A stretch of 64,000 bases of DNA from Mytilus galloprovincialis (GCF_965363235.1 NC_134838.1:20012441-20076440); one strand, 5' to 3'. Counted from the stretch's first letter, positions 34,588-46,950 are shown. The notes: generated from the letters alone by a model not told the origin. Program-made: numbers and translations.

Positions 34588-35177
34588 TTATTGCAAAAAA
34601 GTGAAACCCGGACGGATTAAAATGCAAACATAATATACACAAGTGACAAGAAACGTAATACATATAATGGTAAGTATAACCAACACCAGTGTCATGTGTT
34701 TTAGAAAGTAGTCTTTAGTTATTATTTTAATTATTCCAAAGCTATACTCTGTGAGAAAAACAATCTTTATTTTTCTTACAATACCAATAACAAAGAGCAA
34801 ATTTGTAATTATAAAGGCCATGTTTACCAATTTCGTTAAAAGGTCTGTTTGATTCATGCACTTGCGCATAACTAAGTAATTCCACAAATAATCATAAACA
34901 AACAGTTCTTGTAACGTTGAAATCGTTATCAAATAAATCGTTAAGCTAGTTTTTTGATGATACGCATTTCAATTCTTTTGATTTTATCATGATGAATAAA
35001 ATAATTTCATGCTTAAAATGATACCTCCAAAATAGCACTAACGGTTGCGTTACGTATCGACCGTAGCTGATACGATTCAAATCGGGGAAACCTCTAGTAT
35101 GACGTGCTTCTTTCGCTTTGTGAAAAAATTCATGCTCTAAATCCAATAGAATGAGTTTGCAAATGCGTATATTGACC
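34588..35177 (-). pseudogene. Possible terminal exon of a multi-pass membrane protein, frame broken once
   Basis: On the minus strand an acceptor TTATTATTCTGCAG (just above 35177) opens a frame including LDLEHEFFHKAKEARHTRGF, PDLNRISYGRYVTQPLVLFW and RYHFKHEIILFIMI (to about 34965). Shifted by one base, the next frame continues from about 34962 to 34588. It contains LQELFVYDYLWNYLVM, DLLTKLVNMAFIITNLLFVI and HMTLVLVILTIICITFLVTC, ending IRPGFTFLQ and a stop that overlaps AATAAA. About four hydrophobic spans can be drawn. I do not recognise the family. It may be a pseudogene, an exon with an assembly or sequencing error, or chance. Confidence 0.4.
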
Positions 35178-35179
35178 AC

Positions 35180-35630
35180 TGCAGAATAATAAATTTTATC
35201 AAATTGTCATGCATTTAATATATTTCATGTTTTGCAACTCGAAATTGACATATTTGACATTAATACGACAACCTTTCATGCTTGCTGTTAAAAACTCTGC
35301 CCTCTGACAAATCACATCGCCAGTCGTTTGCTTGTTTGCAAACAAAAAAAGGGAGGGAGGTTCATGGAAGAACATACACAAACGCTCAACACTTATACAC
35401 ATTGGACATAAAAACCACCTTTAATGTCCTAATCAGAATCAAAATAATTGATGCACCATTGCTCGGGCAAAAATAATCACGAATATAATACCTACCCATA
35501 TTAAAACTACATTAAAGTATAGCTTGAATCAATGATTTCTTAATTCTGAAATGTATGTTTCACATATAAAGATGGATATGTTTTTATTATCGTGACTACT
35601 ATCCTGTCCCCGTTTCCCAAAATGTAACCT
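35180..35630. other. Intergenic DNA, nothing recognised
   Basis: AT-rich sequence between the possible membrane-protein exon and the start of the duplicated block. If the minus-strand exon is real this is its intron. Confidence 0.5.
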
Positions 35631-35900
35631 ATCGAATTATACTTATCCCAGTGTTTATACTTATGAGAGCAACACGACAGGTGCCAGATGTGAAGGATGT
35701 GCTTACATTTCAACACTTCCAGATTTTGGTTGGGTTCATGTTGCTCAGTCTTAAATGTTCAATGGAGTGTTTTTGTAATGTTGCGTGTCTGTTGATCATT
35801 TTATTTTTTTTATTATGGTGTCGTCATTTTAATTTCGACTAATGATTTATAATGTCCCTTTTGTATCTTTTGCCACTTTTTAAAAATTATATCTGATCTG
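35630..35900 (+). repeat. Repeat family G, plus orientation
   Basis: CCTATCGAATTATACTTATC, AGAGCAACACGACAGGTGCC, TCAATGGAGTGTTTTTGTAA and AATGTCCCTTTTGTATC. Its 3' half is the left edge of the segmental duplication (counterpart 54425-54580). Confidence 0.65.
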
Positions 35901-35989
35901 AATCCTTAGGTTCGAGTAGAGATTCGAACTATTCATTTTACCTACAAAAAGGAAGTTTCTATTAAATGACATTGTTATACTACCAAGAC

Positions 35990-36350
35990 ACTCAACAATG
36001 ACTATTTGCAAACGACCTTGATGATGAGTCCCTGTATTGCAATATCCAGCCCAATAGTCAGCACTTCTGTGTTGACTTAAGTTATCATCGATATGTTCAT
36101 AATTATAAATTAACTGTTTACAAAACTTTGAATTTTGTAAAACTAAGGCTTTCTACCTCAAGAATAGATTACCTTAGCTGTATTTTGGCAAAACTTTTAG
36201 GAATTTTTGGTCCTCAATGCTCTTCAACTTCTTACTTTATTTGGCCCTTTAAACATTTTTTTATTCGAGCGCCACTGATGAGTCCTGTGTAGACGAAATG
36301 CGCGTCTAGCGTAAATATAAAAATTTAATCCTGGTATCTATGATGAGTTT
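35990..36350 (+). repeat. Dispersed repeat family F, long copy
   Basis: Contains GATGATGAGTCCCTGTATTG, TAGTCAGCACTTCTGTGTTG, CTCAATGCTCTTCAAC, CGCCACTGATGAGTCCTGTG and AGACGAAATGCGCGTCTAGC, ending TCCTGGTATCTATGATGAG. Copy B of the duplication lacks it at the matching place, so it inserted after the duplication or was lost there. Confidence 0.8.
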
Positions 36351-36989
36351 ATTCATACAACGAGGTAAAATTCATCCTTTTTTTAATGTTTGTTTACTAT
36401 CAAATATGCATGCTTATTTCAATTGTATATATAACTTAAAGATGTTCATCAATAAATAATAATAAAATAAACAATAAATCTGTGATAAAATTAGAACATC
36501 GTGGTGCTCATCCTTGCTCCTCTGTCAGCACCCGCATGTATTGCTATGACTTTTGAAATTGTAAAACTAAATATGTGATGTCAACGGATATAGAAGATGT
36601 TGTTTTATTAAAGACCATAATATTATCTTCTATTTGAAACATTCTGTTTAAATTATAAATTCGTATTCATCAGATTACGTCAGAGATTGTTTTCTATAGA
36701 AGGCAGTGAAATGTGCAGATTTAAAAGACAGACCTATTCAGTTAACCAAGAAATCTAAATTGTATGTCATCAAAATTTTGGAAGGTTACAGTTGAGAGAG
36801 TTTGAGTTTTCCTTGACATATTCATTTCTGAAACAATCTTGACATAAATATCCGGAAATATATCACGTTACTATAGTGTTTAACCTAAAGAACTGGGTTT
36901 TTTTTTAATTATACCCGTACTCTGCATTATATGTCGGTCCGATGCACATTTAAAGATTCTAAAAATAAGTTAACATAATTAGGATTTTG

Positions 36990-37032
36990 TATAATAAGTT
37001 TTGTTCATTTACATTATTAGCAGTCACCCAAG
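36990..37032 (+). promoter_or_regulatory. Candidate promoter and first-exon end, copy A
   Basis: TATAATAAG at 36990, then about 30 bases later CAGTCACCCAAG followed by the strong donor GTAAGT (37033). The block 36965-37045 is nearly identical in copy B (55500-55575), more so than its surroundings. It could be a TATA box plus a short first exon, or a 9-base microexon (TCACCCAAG between CAG and GTAAGT). No protein is predicted. Confidence 0.35.
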
Positions 37033-38539
37033 GTAAGTCAATTTTTTATTTTGTCTTTTTAGAGTGATTAATTATCAATACATTCATAAGAATCTGTAAT
37101 TGAAAATATCAAAAGTTTGGTTCAGATAACTATCTATTAATATTAACATTAATTTCTAGTTTGGTAGGTAGTTATTTAAGTAATTAGAGCGTATTTATAC
37201 ATTGATTGTGTTTCCTTCACACTGAGTAATAGACATGGGCACAAATGAAATATCGTAATTCTTAGAAATATTTTATGGATGGGTGTCGTTCTGTTTCTGA
37301 CAGTACATGTAATAAATAATAAATATTATTTTTGAATGATCATTTTGTATGGTAAAGGAACTAGTGTTTTGTTATCTTTAAAAGTTTTAAAACATTGTCT
37401 CCATATTGTGAGATTATTGTAGGTTTTTGATTTTCTTTATTTTAACATACCAACTGTTTGAATGATGTAAACAAAATGTTTGAAACGCATTGGTGGGTCC
37501 TCGAATCAAAGGGTATTGAACCTCTTTTTTTAGTTTTTAATGTTGTTTTCAATTGTCTATTCCTTTAACCTGTAGCACATTTCATAGTGTTCCGAGGTTG
37601 GGACCCATTTTTCAAAATGACCGGATCCGCGCTTGGATACGTGTAATATAATATGTATATCCATAGCTTTTAACTTAGTTTATCTCTCTGAAGGTAGCTC
37701 GTCTCCAGCAGATATCGAATGAGAAAACTTATTTTCTCAAAACTTTCATGTCTTAATGCAGGGACTGCGTTTTGATATAATGATTTATATTACAAGAAAA
37801 TTAAATACATTTATACACATAAAACAAAACAAAATCGAAAACATATATCAATAAATCTTCGTTCATAATGTACAACGTACTGAAATTTATTGAAAACAAA
37901 CCTTTAAAGGAATGATAACATAAACAGTATCAAGCTGTTGGTCCGATTTAATGTACTTTTTTCATAAATCAAAAGCTTTTGATTGATAAAATTAACATAG
38001 CATATTTTCTGAATTATATAATTGCTATACGCAGTGGTGTCTGAATATTTAAAATAGTCGAAAAGTTTCGTGTTTAATACAATGCCACATGTCCTTTGCC
38101 TCATATTGCTATTGCTTAAAACGTGCTATCAACATTTAATTTTAGCACAAACCTTTTTTACAGATATAGAAAATCTCTTCTCATAATCTTTTTCTCATGC
38201 TAATATTTCTTATCAACAAACTCATCATGAAAATGTACCTTGGAGGTAGACTCAATATATTATTTTTTTTACAATTAATAAGAATTAACTTTCAGACAGC
38301 ATTGGTTATAAATTGTAAAAGCTTGAAATAAAAGCTAAGATTTTACATCTTATCATATGTGTAAGCCATATTCTGTAAAACAAACTTCAATGTTATTTTC
38401 TCTCATTGTATTGTTAGAGAGGAGCAATGCTCCTTTAAAAATCAAAAGAAGGCTTTTCTACAAGTTGCTTGTCATAAAGGAGAGGTTAAAGATAGCAAAT
38501 GGTATTTTAACGCACAAGTTTACTGTAAAAAAAAAACGA

Positions 38540-38790
38540 GTACTCAATGGCCATGGCTAAAAATACCAAAAGTCAAATAACATCTATAAAACAAAACATA
38601 GAAAACTTTAGACTTACAACACGAACTCCACTAAAACATGGGTGATTCTATGTGTTCTGGAAGGGCAATTAGATCCTGTTACACATATGGCATCCGCCGT
38701 GTTGCTCATTTTAGTACAAACCTAATGATATGTCTATTTCGGAAGAGGTCTATTTCGGGGGAAAGGAGAGCTGAATTGTGGTTACGACGA
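38540..38790 (-). repeat. Repeat family G, minus orientation
   Basis: AATGGCCATGGCTAAAAATA, AACACGAACTCCACTAAAAC, ATGGGTGATTCTATGTGTTC and GGCATCCGCCGTGTTGCTCA. Present at the same place in copy B (56880-57060), so it predates the duplication. Confidence 0.75.
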
Positions 38791-40596
38791 TAGGAACATA
38801 TTTGTCGTCACCTGTAAAACTGATATTCCGTAACAGTAACTAACTTGTGATGACCTCTGTTAATTTTCATAGGAATGAATTCAACCTCACCACTTGGGAA
38901 GTGTCGTTTTCGACCAACACCAACACTCATTGTCAATTTTAAGTAGCTAATTTTCAATACTATAAGGTTTATAATTTGTTACTTCTTTATTTTGCATATG
39001 TAAATGTTATTTCCTCATTTGTATCCTTGCATAAAGGAAATAAACTGGTAGAAAATATTCAAGTAAATGTTGTTTATTTCGGTCAAGCAACTGATAGCTT
39101 TTGTAATCGCTATAACACCCTAACTATTGCCTTAATACCGTATCATAGAATGAATGAGTTGAAAGTAAGCTTACATGACTTTAGTTTTTTTTTAACGGGA
39201 ACTCTAAAATCGGACATGTCTTTATTGTATAATACATTGATCTCACGTGTACACAATTTCAAAGTAGAAATACATAACGAACATTTTTGTTCTGTTTCAA
39301 ACTAAATATTAGAGAATTGACGATCATCCGAAAAAAAAACACAAACGCTTTAAACGAACAACACTAATATAGTTATCCATTTAAACAAATCTTATAATCC
39401 AAAACTTTTAAAGCTGAGCAAATGCATAGGAAATGTGGAGTATACTTCTGTATTCAGGATTTTTGTCAGACAAATATTTTGCAGTAAATGGTGTGGCTAC
39501 TTTATGATATCTGTACAACTGCTGTAAAGTGTTAGTTTTTTTCAGATGTGTTAATAATTAAAACCTAATCCACTTTTAAAAAACAAATTTTTGAATCAGA
39601 AGGCGGCTATTTGTGATCTTAACCTTCCTTATTATTCGGATTTTGAATAATTTATTTTAAAAGAAAGACGATACTTAAGAGGCAATTCAATTTAATGTAT
39701 ACTATATTAATAATTGTATTTTGATCCAGCGCCAACTTTTAAATACTTGGTAAACAAAAAAAATTAGTTATCATGGAAAAACTTTTTAGAAGACGTTGTT
39801 GCAGTTACCTTGTTACTTGAAAATAATAGGTAATGGACGAAACATTGTATTTTTACGGAAAACAGAGCAGTGTGTGCTGCACTTATAAGGTATAGACTTG
39901 AATGCACAAGAGCTGAATTTGGGATCCTGAAAATAATAATATCAAATAAATGAAAAAACTAGTTACTCAGTTATTTATGACCATAAAAGAAAATGTATAT
40001 ATCTTCGATCAAACAAAACAACGATTTTTTTTAATATGAAACCAGAACAACGGCACCTGACGATATCCCTGATTTAACACTTACACATAAACATGTTGTT
40101 TTGTTCAATTTTGATGTGAGCAATTCTTTTTGTTATTATCATCAAACAAAAAAATCATATTCTATTTACTACATCTACAGAATACTTTGACACGACTTAA
40201 CAAAAAGGTACAAGTACAAACAAATAAATTAAACAATGCCCGGAGTAGCTACAAAACGACTTAACAAATACAGTCGTTTTGTATGAAACATATTCTTTTA
40301 GTATTGATTAAAGTCAAAATAGTTAATGACTTGTATGTTGACTTGCTGTGTATTTATGATGAGTTATCATAAAGTGATAACGGGATGTAAGACTTATGTC
40401 GACGTAGCATAAGTCAGATTAATGGCAGTCTGAATAAAGTGAAATGCTGATCTGAATCAAGTAAAACGTTTGTCAACAAAATAAAACGTAAAATATGGGT
40501 TGCTATGCGCATGACACATGTTTCATGAGTAACCTTAAACATATGTACCCGAGATCAAAAGTTTGGAAAATTAAGTTAGGAGCCTTATCATTATAG

Positions 40597-40645
40597 AGAC
40601 AATCGAGATCAGATACCTTATAATGGTCCCTGTTCTCGATTGTCT
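40597..40645. repeat. Small hairpin with 11-bp arms
   Basis: AGACAATCGAG (40597-40607) is inverted exactly as CTCGATTGTCT (40635-40645) with a 27-base loop. A T-run follows. Confidence 0.8.
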
Positions 40646-40829
40646 TTTTTATATCTCCGTGTGATTTTTTTAAATAGATTTTGGTCTTGATTGCCGATCT
40701 AATAATATGATAGATAGTCGATTAAAATCAGTCTTTATTATTTCGACTCGGACCTATTCATAACTTGAAGATTGTATGTTGACCTCCAAATATTTGATTT
40801 CTCACTTGACAGATGATATCGGATATGTT

Positions 40830-41170
40830 CCTTATGTCGTAACTACAATTCCCTTCCCTTTTCAAGAATATAAACTACCGAATTATACTATATATGGGAT
40901 TTGTAATAACATAAGCAATACGACGGGTGCCACATGTGGAGAAGAATCTGCTTACCGTTCCGGAGCAACTGAGATCACCCCCAGTTTTTTGTGGGGTTCG
41001 TATTGTTTGGTCTTTAGTTTTCTATGTTGTGTCCTTTGTACTATTATTTGTCTGTTTGTCTTTTTCTTTATTAGCCATTGCATTGTCAGTTTATTTTCAA
41101 TCATCGAGTTTTACTGTTCATTTGGTATCTTTCGACCCTCTTTTACGTATCAAATTAGGGTATCACATTT
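40830..41170 (+). repeat. Repeat family G, long plus-strand copy
   Basis: TACCGAATTATACTATATAT, AATACGACGGGTGCCACATG, AACTGAGATCACCCCCAG, TTCTATGTTGTGTCC and AGCCATTGCATTGTCAGTTT. Two overlapping ORFs of 112 and 145 codons are artefacts of this repeat. Copy B carries a truncated version (59425-59565). Confidence 0.8.
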
Positions 41171-42146
41171 GTATTTTTTCCTATTCTTATTTTTATTTCT
41201 TAAGTTACAGTGATGTGAGGGCCGTCTTGTTCCTTGTTGAAGGCCTCACTGTGATTTTGAGATGAAGAACAGCAATAAAAGCTGTTGATTTTGCTGTTCA
41301 TGCACTGATTTTGTCTCATGAATGGATACCCATTTGGGTAACGGATAACTTGTGGTTTTTTTTTGTTTTTTTTTTTATTCTAAATACCTTGCTTACATCT
41401 ACACTGTTTCTCTCTGTTCAATAGTTGTCTAATTGGTAGTTGGCAGTTTGTCAATTTTCCTTATTTTCGTAGATCCAAAATAAATTTATTTCACTATTTT
41501 GAATCCTTAAAACAGTCCGTAAAGGGTGTTTTTGGAAAAGGCTACAAATATTATTCTTATCGAAGAAAAATTCTTTATAATTAACCATTTAGTTTTCAAA
41601 TAGTTCAATTGATTAGCTCCATTCAATTAAGCGAGACGAAGCGTTTGTCACCTGGCATGAATCTATAAAATCTAGATATACTAAGATAATATCAGATTGA
41701 TTATAAATACTTTAAATAGATCGTCAAATTGTTATGTCTTATAAATAAAGCGTAAAATAAATATTATAGTAATTTAAGTAATCAAATATTCGTTCAGAAG
41801 AGTAATTCATCCAGCATCAAATTATTGTTTGTTTTTTTTAAATTTGTTCGTTTTTATTTTTTATGACATATCATAGCTGTACGATTCATTCAGATAGAAA
41901 AATTTACCAAAAACAATAAATTACAAAATCATAGTTGTCGGATAAAACTTTCAATCTTAAATGTGTTTTATGCATTTACATGTAACTGTGACAAAATAGT
42001 ATTCGTTTGTTAAAATCATGAACTAATAGATTGTACAATAAATGTAAAGTGCAGTTCTTAAAATCAAACGACATTGACCCAAATAAATCACATTCCTCAA
42101 AATATAATGACCACTTTTAATTTTTTGTCAACACATTTGTATTTAG

Positions 42147-42263
42147 CCACGCAGTTTGACATACTTCCTTATAAAAGATGGAAAATCCATTACTAATATG
42201 AAACATATGGAAATCATTTCAGTTAACAATGTTTATAAAGTAAAAATCCAGGCTACTAATTAG
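42147..42263 (+). CDS. Candidate exon in duplication copy A
   Basis: After the acceptor-like TTTGTATTTAG, 38 codons read PRSLTYFLIKDGKSITNMKH and SVNNVYKVKIQATN before TAG. The same frame in copy B (60212) reads PRNLTYFLVRDGKSITNRTH and SLNNVYKVKP. There are no insertions or deletions over 33 codons, 24 of the 33 residues are identical, and several changes are conservative. This suggests a coding exon or a recently lost one. No family is recognised; an Ig-like strand pattern is possible. The start is set by the acceptor, not by ATG. No convincing donor is shared. Confidence 0.35.
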   Translation, partial: PRSLTYFLIKDGKSITNMKHMEIISVNNVYKVKIQATN

Positions 42264-42289
42264 ACATTTGCGAAAACTTTCATACACCT

Positions 42290-43950
42290 ATGATTAGGAT
42301 GACAATTACACTTACAGGTAGCATTTAAATTTAGGGCTTTCTCAAAGTGTAAAAATAAACCGTCGATCCAAAACAATGTAACGATAGAGAATTTTTTTTC
42401 AAATATATTTTCCAATAATGTGTTATCATTAATTATTGCATAGGGTGTTATTCAAGGTTAAAAATGCTGCAATTGTACGAAGTCTGATAGAATGAACTAA
42501 CATTATTTTAGAAATAAATTTAACATGAGACACACAAAATATCGCAATTATCGTTGCAGTTGAAAGATTGTGACAAGTGCTGAAAAAATTTAACAATACT
42601 TTGTTATAGCTTAAGAAAGGTTCAATCAACCATTGAGCATGTTTATGCTTAGACATACTTTCTATCTTTTATTTTGTTTTAAAGAGAACGAGGAAATACA
42701 GCGGACGGGTGTTTTTGAGATATTTACTCTTCATAAAATTTCACTTGCCGTTAGGTATAATTTTGAAATCTTTTATTTTTCCTGAACAGGACAAACACTT
42801 TTGTCTACGTTTTTAGTTTCAATTGAAAAAAAACACAACTATTCAAGGAAAAAAAAAAAAAAAAGCAGTTATCGACGAACTTTTCTGTGTCGGAAATATA
42901 TTTTATACTGTTTGGCAGACTCAGTTGAAATGTAAAATAGCTGTACTCAAATAGTTAAAACTTTGATATCTATGTTATCAACAGCAACACACAGAAAATG
43001 ACAAACGAGTTTCAAGTTGTTTTTTTTTCATGCAATTATTATAAAAAGATCTCTGGAATCATTAATTATGGAGGGTTTTTTTTTGCGGTGTCGATAATTA
43101 TCCTCCATGAACATAGGTGGAACTGGTATGCTCGAAACATTAAGTAAATTTAACCCCTGTTCCGAGACTGTTACAATTTTCATGGAATTGTAATATAGAG
43201 TGTACTGACGACGTAGAGGCTGATCCAGCTATTTTCCAAAGAGGATTCCAACACAAGATAAAAAAAGGGGGTCGACCATATGTTCCTAATCAAAAACATA
43301 GATTGGCAAGAAAAGGGGTGTTCCAACCCTCAGAACAGTACGTTTATACGCAAATCTATTCAATTGATTGTTAGGGATAAAACATCCAAAATAGTAGCAT
43401 GCGAGAAGAAATTATTAAAAATAAATCACAATCTATTTAAATAGGCAACGCAACAGTTGCGGATACAAAGTTGTAATCGTGCAGTTGAGTATCATCTGAA
43501 CAATATTTTTGCTGGTTTTCGTATACTTACCATTGCAATAAAAGAACCCTGTTTCGCGGAGAAAGTCTATTTCTCTTGCTGATCATAGCATACATCTATC
43601 TATACGTTCGGACCTTAAAAATCCCTGACATCAAATATTCGTCTTTGTGTGATCCTGATGGTAAATTCAGTAAAGCGCTCTCGGACAAATGATTTTTTTT
43701 TTTCATAGAAGACACCATTTGCTATTTTTAGTCATAATATGTATTGTTGGTTTGTTTTTGTATTTTGAGATGACCCCTTGTTTTTGATACCTGTAATCGT
43801 AAGTCTAAAGTGTAATCGTAGAGTTTCCGCAAATGTCCAATAATAGGGTATATTTAGATATGAATAGAGATATCAAATCCGTTCGAATTATATTTTTGTT
43901 CTTTAGTTACCTTTTTCAAATTTTGATACGAGTGTTTCATTTCATTTTAA
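42290..43950. other. Copy A-specific DNA
   Basis: No counterpart in copy B. 43070-43340 (AGGCTGATCCAGCTATTTTC, AAGGGGTGTTCCAACCCTCA) resembles part of a GC-richer dispersed repeat. The rest is AT-rich. Confidence 0.5.
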
Positions 43951-45318
43951 GAATTTTAATATTTTGCATTTAAAGAAAAGTTAATTATTTTTGGGAAACA
44001 ATTTGTTTAAATTTTGATCACTTCCAGGTAATACACAGGTCATGCTTGATAAAATAAAAAAAAAATGTTAAATATGTATGTTTACCTTTGAAACTCTCTT
44101 CCAGGAAAAATATTGATAAGTACTTCTAGACCAAAATATTCAACAGAATGTTTTAATCATATCAAAGACGAGAGTGTATCAATCACGTGTATCATTTTTT
44201 GTCCTTTTATACCCGCTTTTTCATGATAAAAACCAGTCTACATTTAGTTGCATTTCGTAGTGTCAATTTGCTTATGGTAGGTTAACACGAAGTTGCTATA
44301 ATAAAGATTTTTAAATTTCTTTGTACAAATGAACATTTGATGGATATCAAAAACTTGAGCAGTTTCGATTTAAGTCTTTTTTCTAAATAACCCTTCTGGA
44401 AGGAAATTTTTGTTTAACACCTGTTAATGAAGTCCATGTAATGTACCAAATTGAATACACAAATTATGTCATTAAAAGAGAGATATGCTATGTTACATGT
44501 TACACAAACAATTCATAGGTATACTATCACACTGTAATGTGCCAGTTCTAACATAACTGTACCCGTTTTAAGCTATTTTTATAATTTATATCATATTATA
44601 AAGTTGTATCAACGTGTTCACGTTGCAATTCGAAATATTGCAAACAAATCAAATTTTTATGAAATATTTCAATTTTATTGAATGACTTCACTAATTCATA
44701 TATTGTGTGTTTTGCTTGCAAATAGATAATTATGTAATTGTTAATGTATAAAGAGGGGGCAAGGGGTTTAACTGTTATGCTGTTATGGGGCAATTTAATT
44801 CTTTGTTATCTGTTATTTTGAAAATATATTTGCTGTTAGCTGTTATTGTCTTATTCTTTGTTAGCTGTTATTGGGCTTTTAGTTTTTTGTTATCTGTTAT
44901 TGTGATAATGTATTTGCTGTTAACTGTTATTGAAAATTGGAATGTTAGCATTTTATTTTGACAGTCAATATTCGGTATAAATTGAAGATCATTGGACATT
45001 GGGGTCTGCCACTACTAATATGTTTGTCCCGTATTCAGAGAAGGATTCAATTAACATATACCCATCTCAGAAGTGAGGTCCAGGACAATTCAAGTATATC
45101 TTATGATTATCCTTTGTAATAAATTCCATTTATTTATGAATGTGTATTTAGAATTATCTTAAGTTTTTGTATGAGAATAATGTTCCTTGTTTCCCGTACG
45201 AACATATTAAATTAAAACAATTCTTAATATGACAAATAGGAAAACATATGGCCAGGAATATCTGACAAGGATCTCAATTAAGGACTAGGTCCTATAACCA
45301 CTTAACCTTTTATAAAAC

Positions 45319-45770
45319 ATGGTACATAGACTCAACTCTGTGATTCTGTTCAAAGCAGAACCAAATGCATTGTACAATGAAAGTTCCAACCATGTACTTA
45401 GGTCCGAAGCTGCACATAACTCATTACAAACAAAGATTTATTTCGTTTCAAGCCATTGTTTCCCTACTAAACTATGTATTCTACTTACTAGTACACGTGG
45501 TACAATCAAGAACCTCAGCTGATAAAAAAATGTTCAAATAAGGCCTTTGAAAATAGCGGAATAAATTGTTTTGGGAGTGTCAAAATTCGTTCGAAGTACT
45601 TGATAAGTTGCATGCTTATAATTGGTGCTTTTGATTTTTCTACCCTATATACCACTTTGCCTCATAGTCTTATTAAGAAAAATTCACACATCTCATTAAA
45701 TGGTCATTTAGAAAAAGTCAGAATATTCAAACTCATTGCATTTTTTTTTTATAAGCAACAAAGGGAGCTT
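45319..45770 (+). pseudogene. Degenerate reverse transcriptase fragment
   Basis: Related to the minus-strand RT at 31566-32640. Across several frames it reads RTKIYFVSSHCFPT-like and SFEVLDKLHAY, then FDFSTLYTTLPHSLIKK and THLIKWSF. FDFSTLYTTLPH is the motif A region (catalytic aspartate) of such RTs and is exactly what the other remnant lacks. It has multiple frameshifts and stops and is dead. Confidence 0.75.
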
Positions 45771-45774
45771 CAGT

Positions 45775-46290
45775 CAATATATATAAACAATACACCAACG
45801 TTTCATGAGAACTGCTGAAAGCATTTTTGAGTTATTTTTGAAAACTAGAAAATACCACCTTTTTCTAAGGAATAAAATCCCTTAACTCAATAACATAAAA
45901 TCTAAAATTAATAAAAATTGAAAAATAGATATAAACATTTCAGCAAAGTTTCATGAGAACTGCTGAAAACATTTTTTGTGTTAATGTCTGAAAACTGAAA
46001 AATCCCCCCTTTTTAATTAATAAAACCCGTTAACTTGGAAACGTAAAATCTAAAATTTATAAAAATTGAAAGTGACCTCATGTTAATAGATATAAACAAT
46101 TCACCAAAATTCCTTGCTTTGTGAAAGCATTTTTGAGATATTATCAGAAAACTGAAAAAAAACACCAATTTTATTGAATAAAAACCCATTACCCAGAAAC
46201 TTAAAATCTAAAATTTATAAAAAAAAAAAAAAAAAAAAAAGAGCTCACGTCAATAGATATAAACAATTTCCCAAAGTTTAATGCAAATTG
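45775..46290 (+). repeat. Imperfect tandem repeat, about 150-165 bp units
   Basis: Units start with ATATAAACAATACACCAACG (45780), AGATATAAACATTTCAGCAA (about 45926), AGATATAAACAATTCACCAA (about 46087) and AGATATAAACAATTTCCCAA (about 46255). Each is followed by a TTCATGAGAACTGCTG-like piece and AAATCTAAAATT. Confidence 0.75.
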
Positions 46291-46809
46291 GTTAAAGAGA
46301 TTTTGAGTTAATGTCCGACATGTTGACAACAGACGGACAACAGTATACTATAATACGTTCCGTAAACGAGCGTATAAAAAATATTATAAAATATTGAATA
46401 GTAATTTAAACACATTCTAGATACATAAATTAACACTAAAAACAAAGTCATAGAAAATGGAATGCATTACATCCGTAATAAGAAATACTGATTTGTCAAA
46501 GACCGAATTATTTTAATATTTCATTTACTGTTATCTGTTTTTGTCCATTTTAATTCCTTGTTATCTGTTATGAGCCAAATCAATTTGCTGTTTTCCTGTT
46601 ATTGGGACCCCCCTTGCCCTCCTCTATAATTGTTATCATATTGTACATCCAAATGTGTGTTTAAGTTGGAGTAACTTGTCTTTTCTTTCTTGTCTTGCAT
46701 ATAGATATAAATATAAGAAATGTGTTTTAGCTAGTTTTAAATTCAGTTGGAGATATGAGATGCAAAATCTTACTAAAATGTGACTTACCGAATTAGAATC
46801 ATCACCTGG

Positions 46810-46950
46810 TTTGTACATACACGAGCAACACAACATGTGCCATATGTGCTGCAGTTTTAAGTTTGGTTTGTGTTTCTGAGTGTTACGATAGGGGGAAAGG
46901 ATACCAGAGAGAAATTCACACTCATAGATAAAAATAAAAATAACAATGCC
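46810..46950. repeat. Family G fragments in opposite orientation
   Basis: ACGAGCAACACAACATGTGC (plus) is followed by AAAGGATACCAGAGAG and AACAATGCCATG (minus form of the same family). It ends at the border of the large foldback element. Confidence 0.5.

Larger units (their letters stand above)
35760..44060 (+). repeat. Segmental duplication, copy A
   Basis: Blocks of this region reappear in the same order and orientation at 54425-60560. Examples are 36487-36790 with 55030-55325, 36900-37250 with 55430-55790, 38355-38460 with 56705-56790, 38720-39440 with 57060-57900, 39790-40110 with 58985-59270, and 41500-42260 with 59570-60320. Matching blocks are roughly 85-95% identical by eye. Copy-specific insertions lie between blocks: family F at 35990-36350 here, and 42290-43950, which has no counterpart. 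See copy B. Confidence 0.9.
44752..46625. mobile_element. 1.87-kb terminal-inverted-repeat element
   Basis: The left end AGAGGGGGCAAGGGG (44752) is inverted at the right end as CCCCTTGCCCTCCTCT (to 46624/46625), with one indel. The flanks share TATAA (44747-44751 and 46625-46629), a likely target-site duplication. Next to both ends are iterated CTGTTATTG or TTATCTGTTATT words (44770-44935; 46527-46600). The interior holds reverse-transcriptase debris (45319-45770) and imperfect tandem repeats (45775-46290). No transposase is seen. Confidence 0.75.

Noticed and set aside
38976-39305. 109-codon ORF in duplication copy A
   Set aside because: The matching part of copy B (57330-57780) has frame-changing indels and stops, so the frame is not conserved.
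40776-41265. Overlapping ORFs of 145 and 112 codons
   Set aside because: They lie on dispersed repeat family G, which has other copies without the frame.
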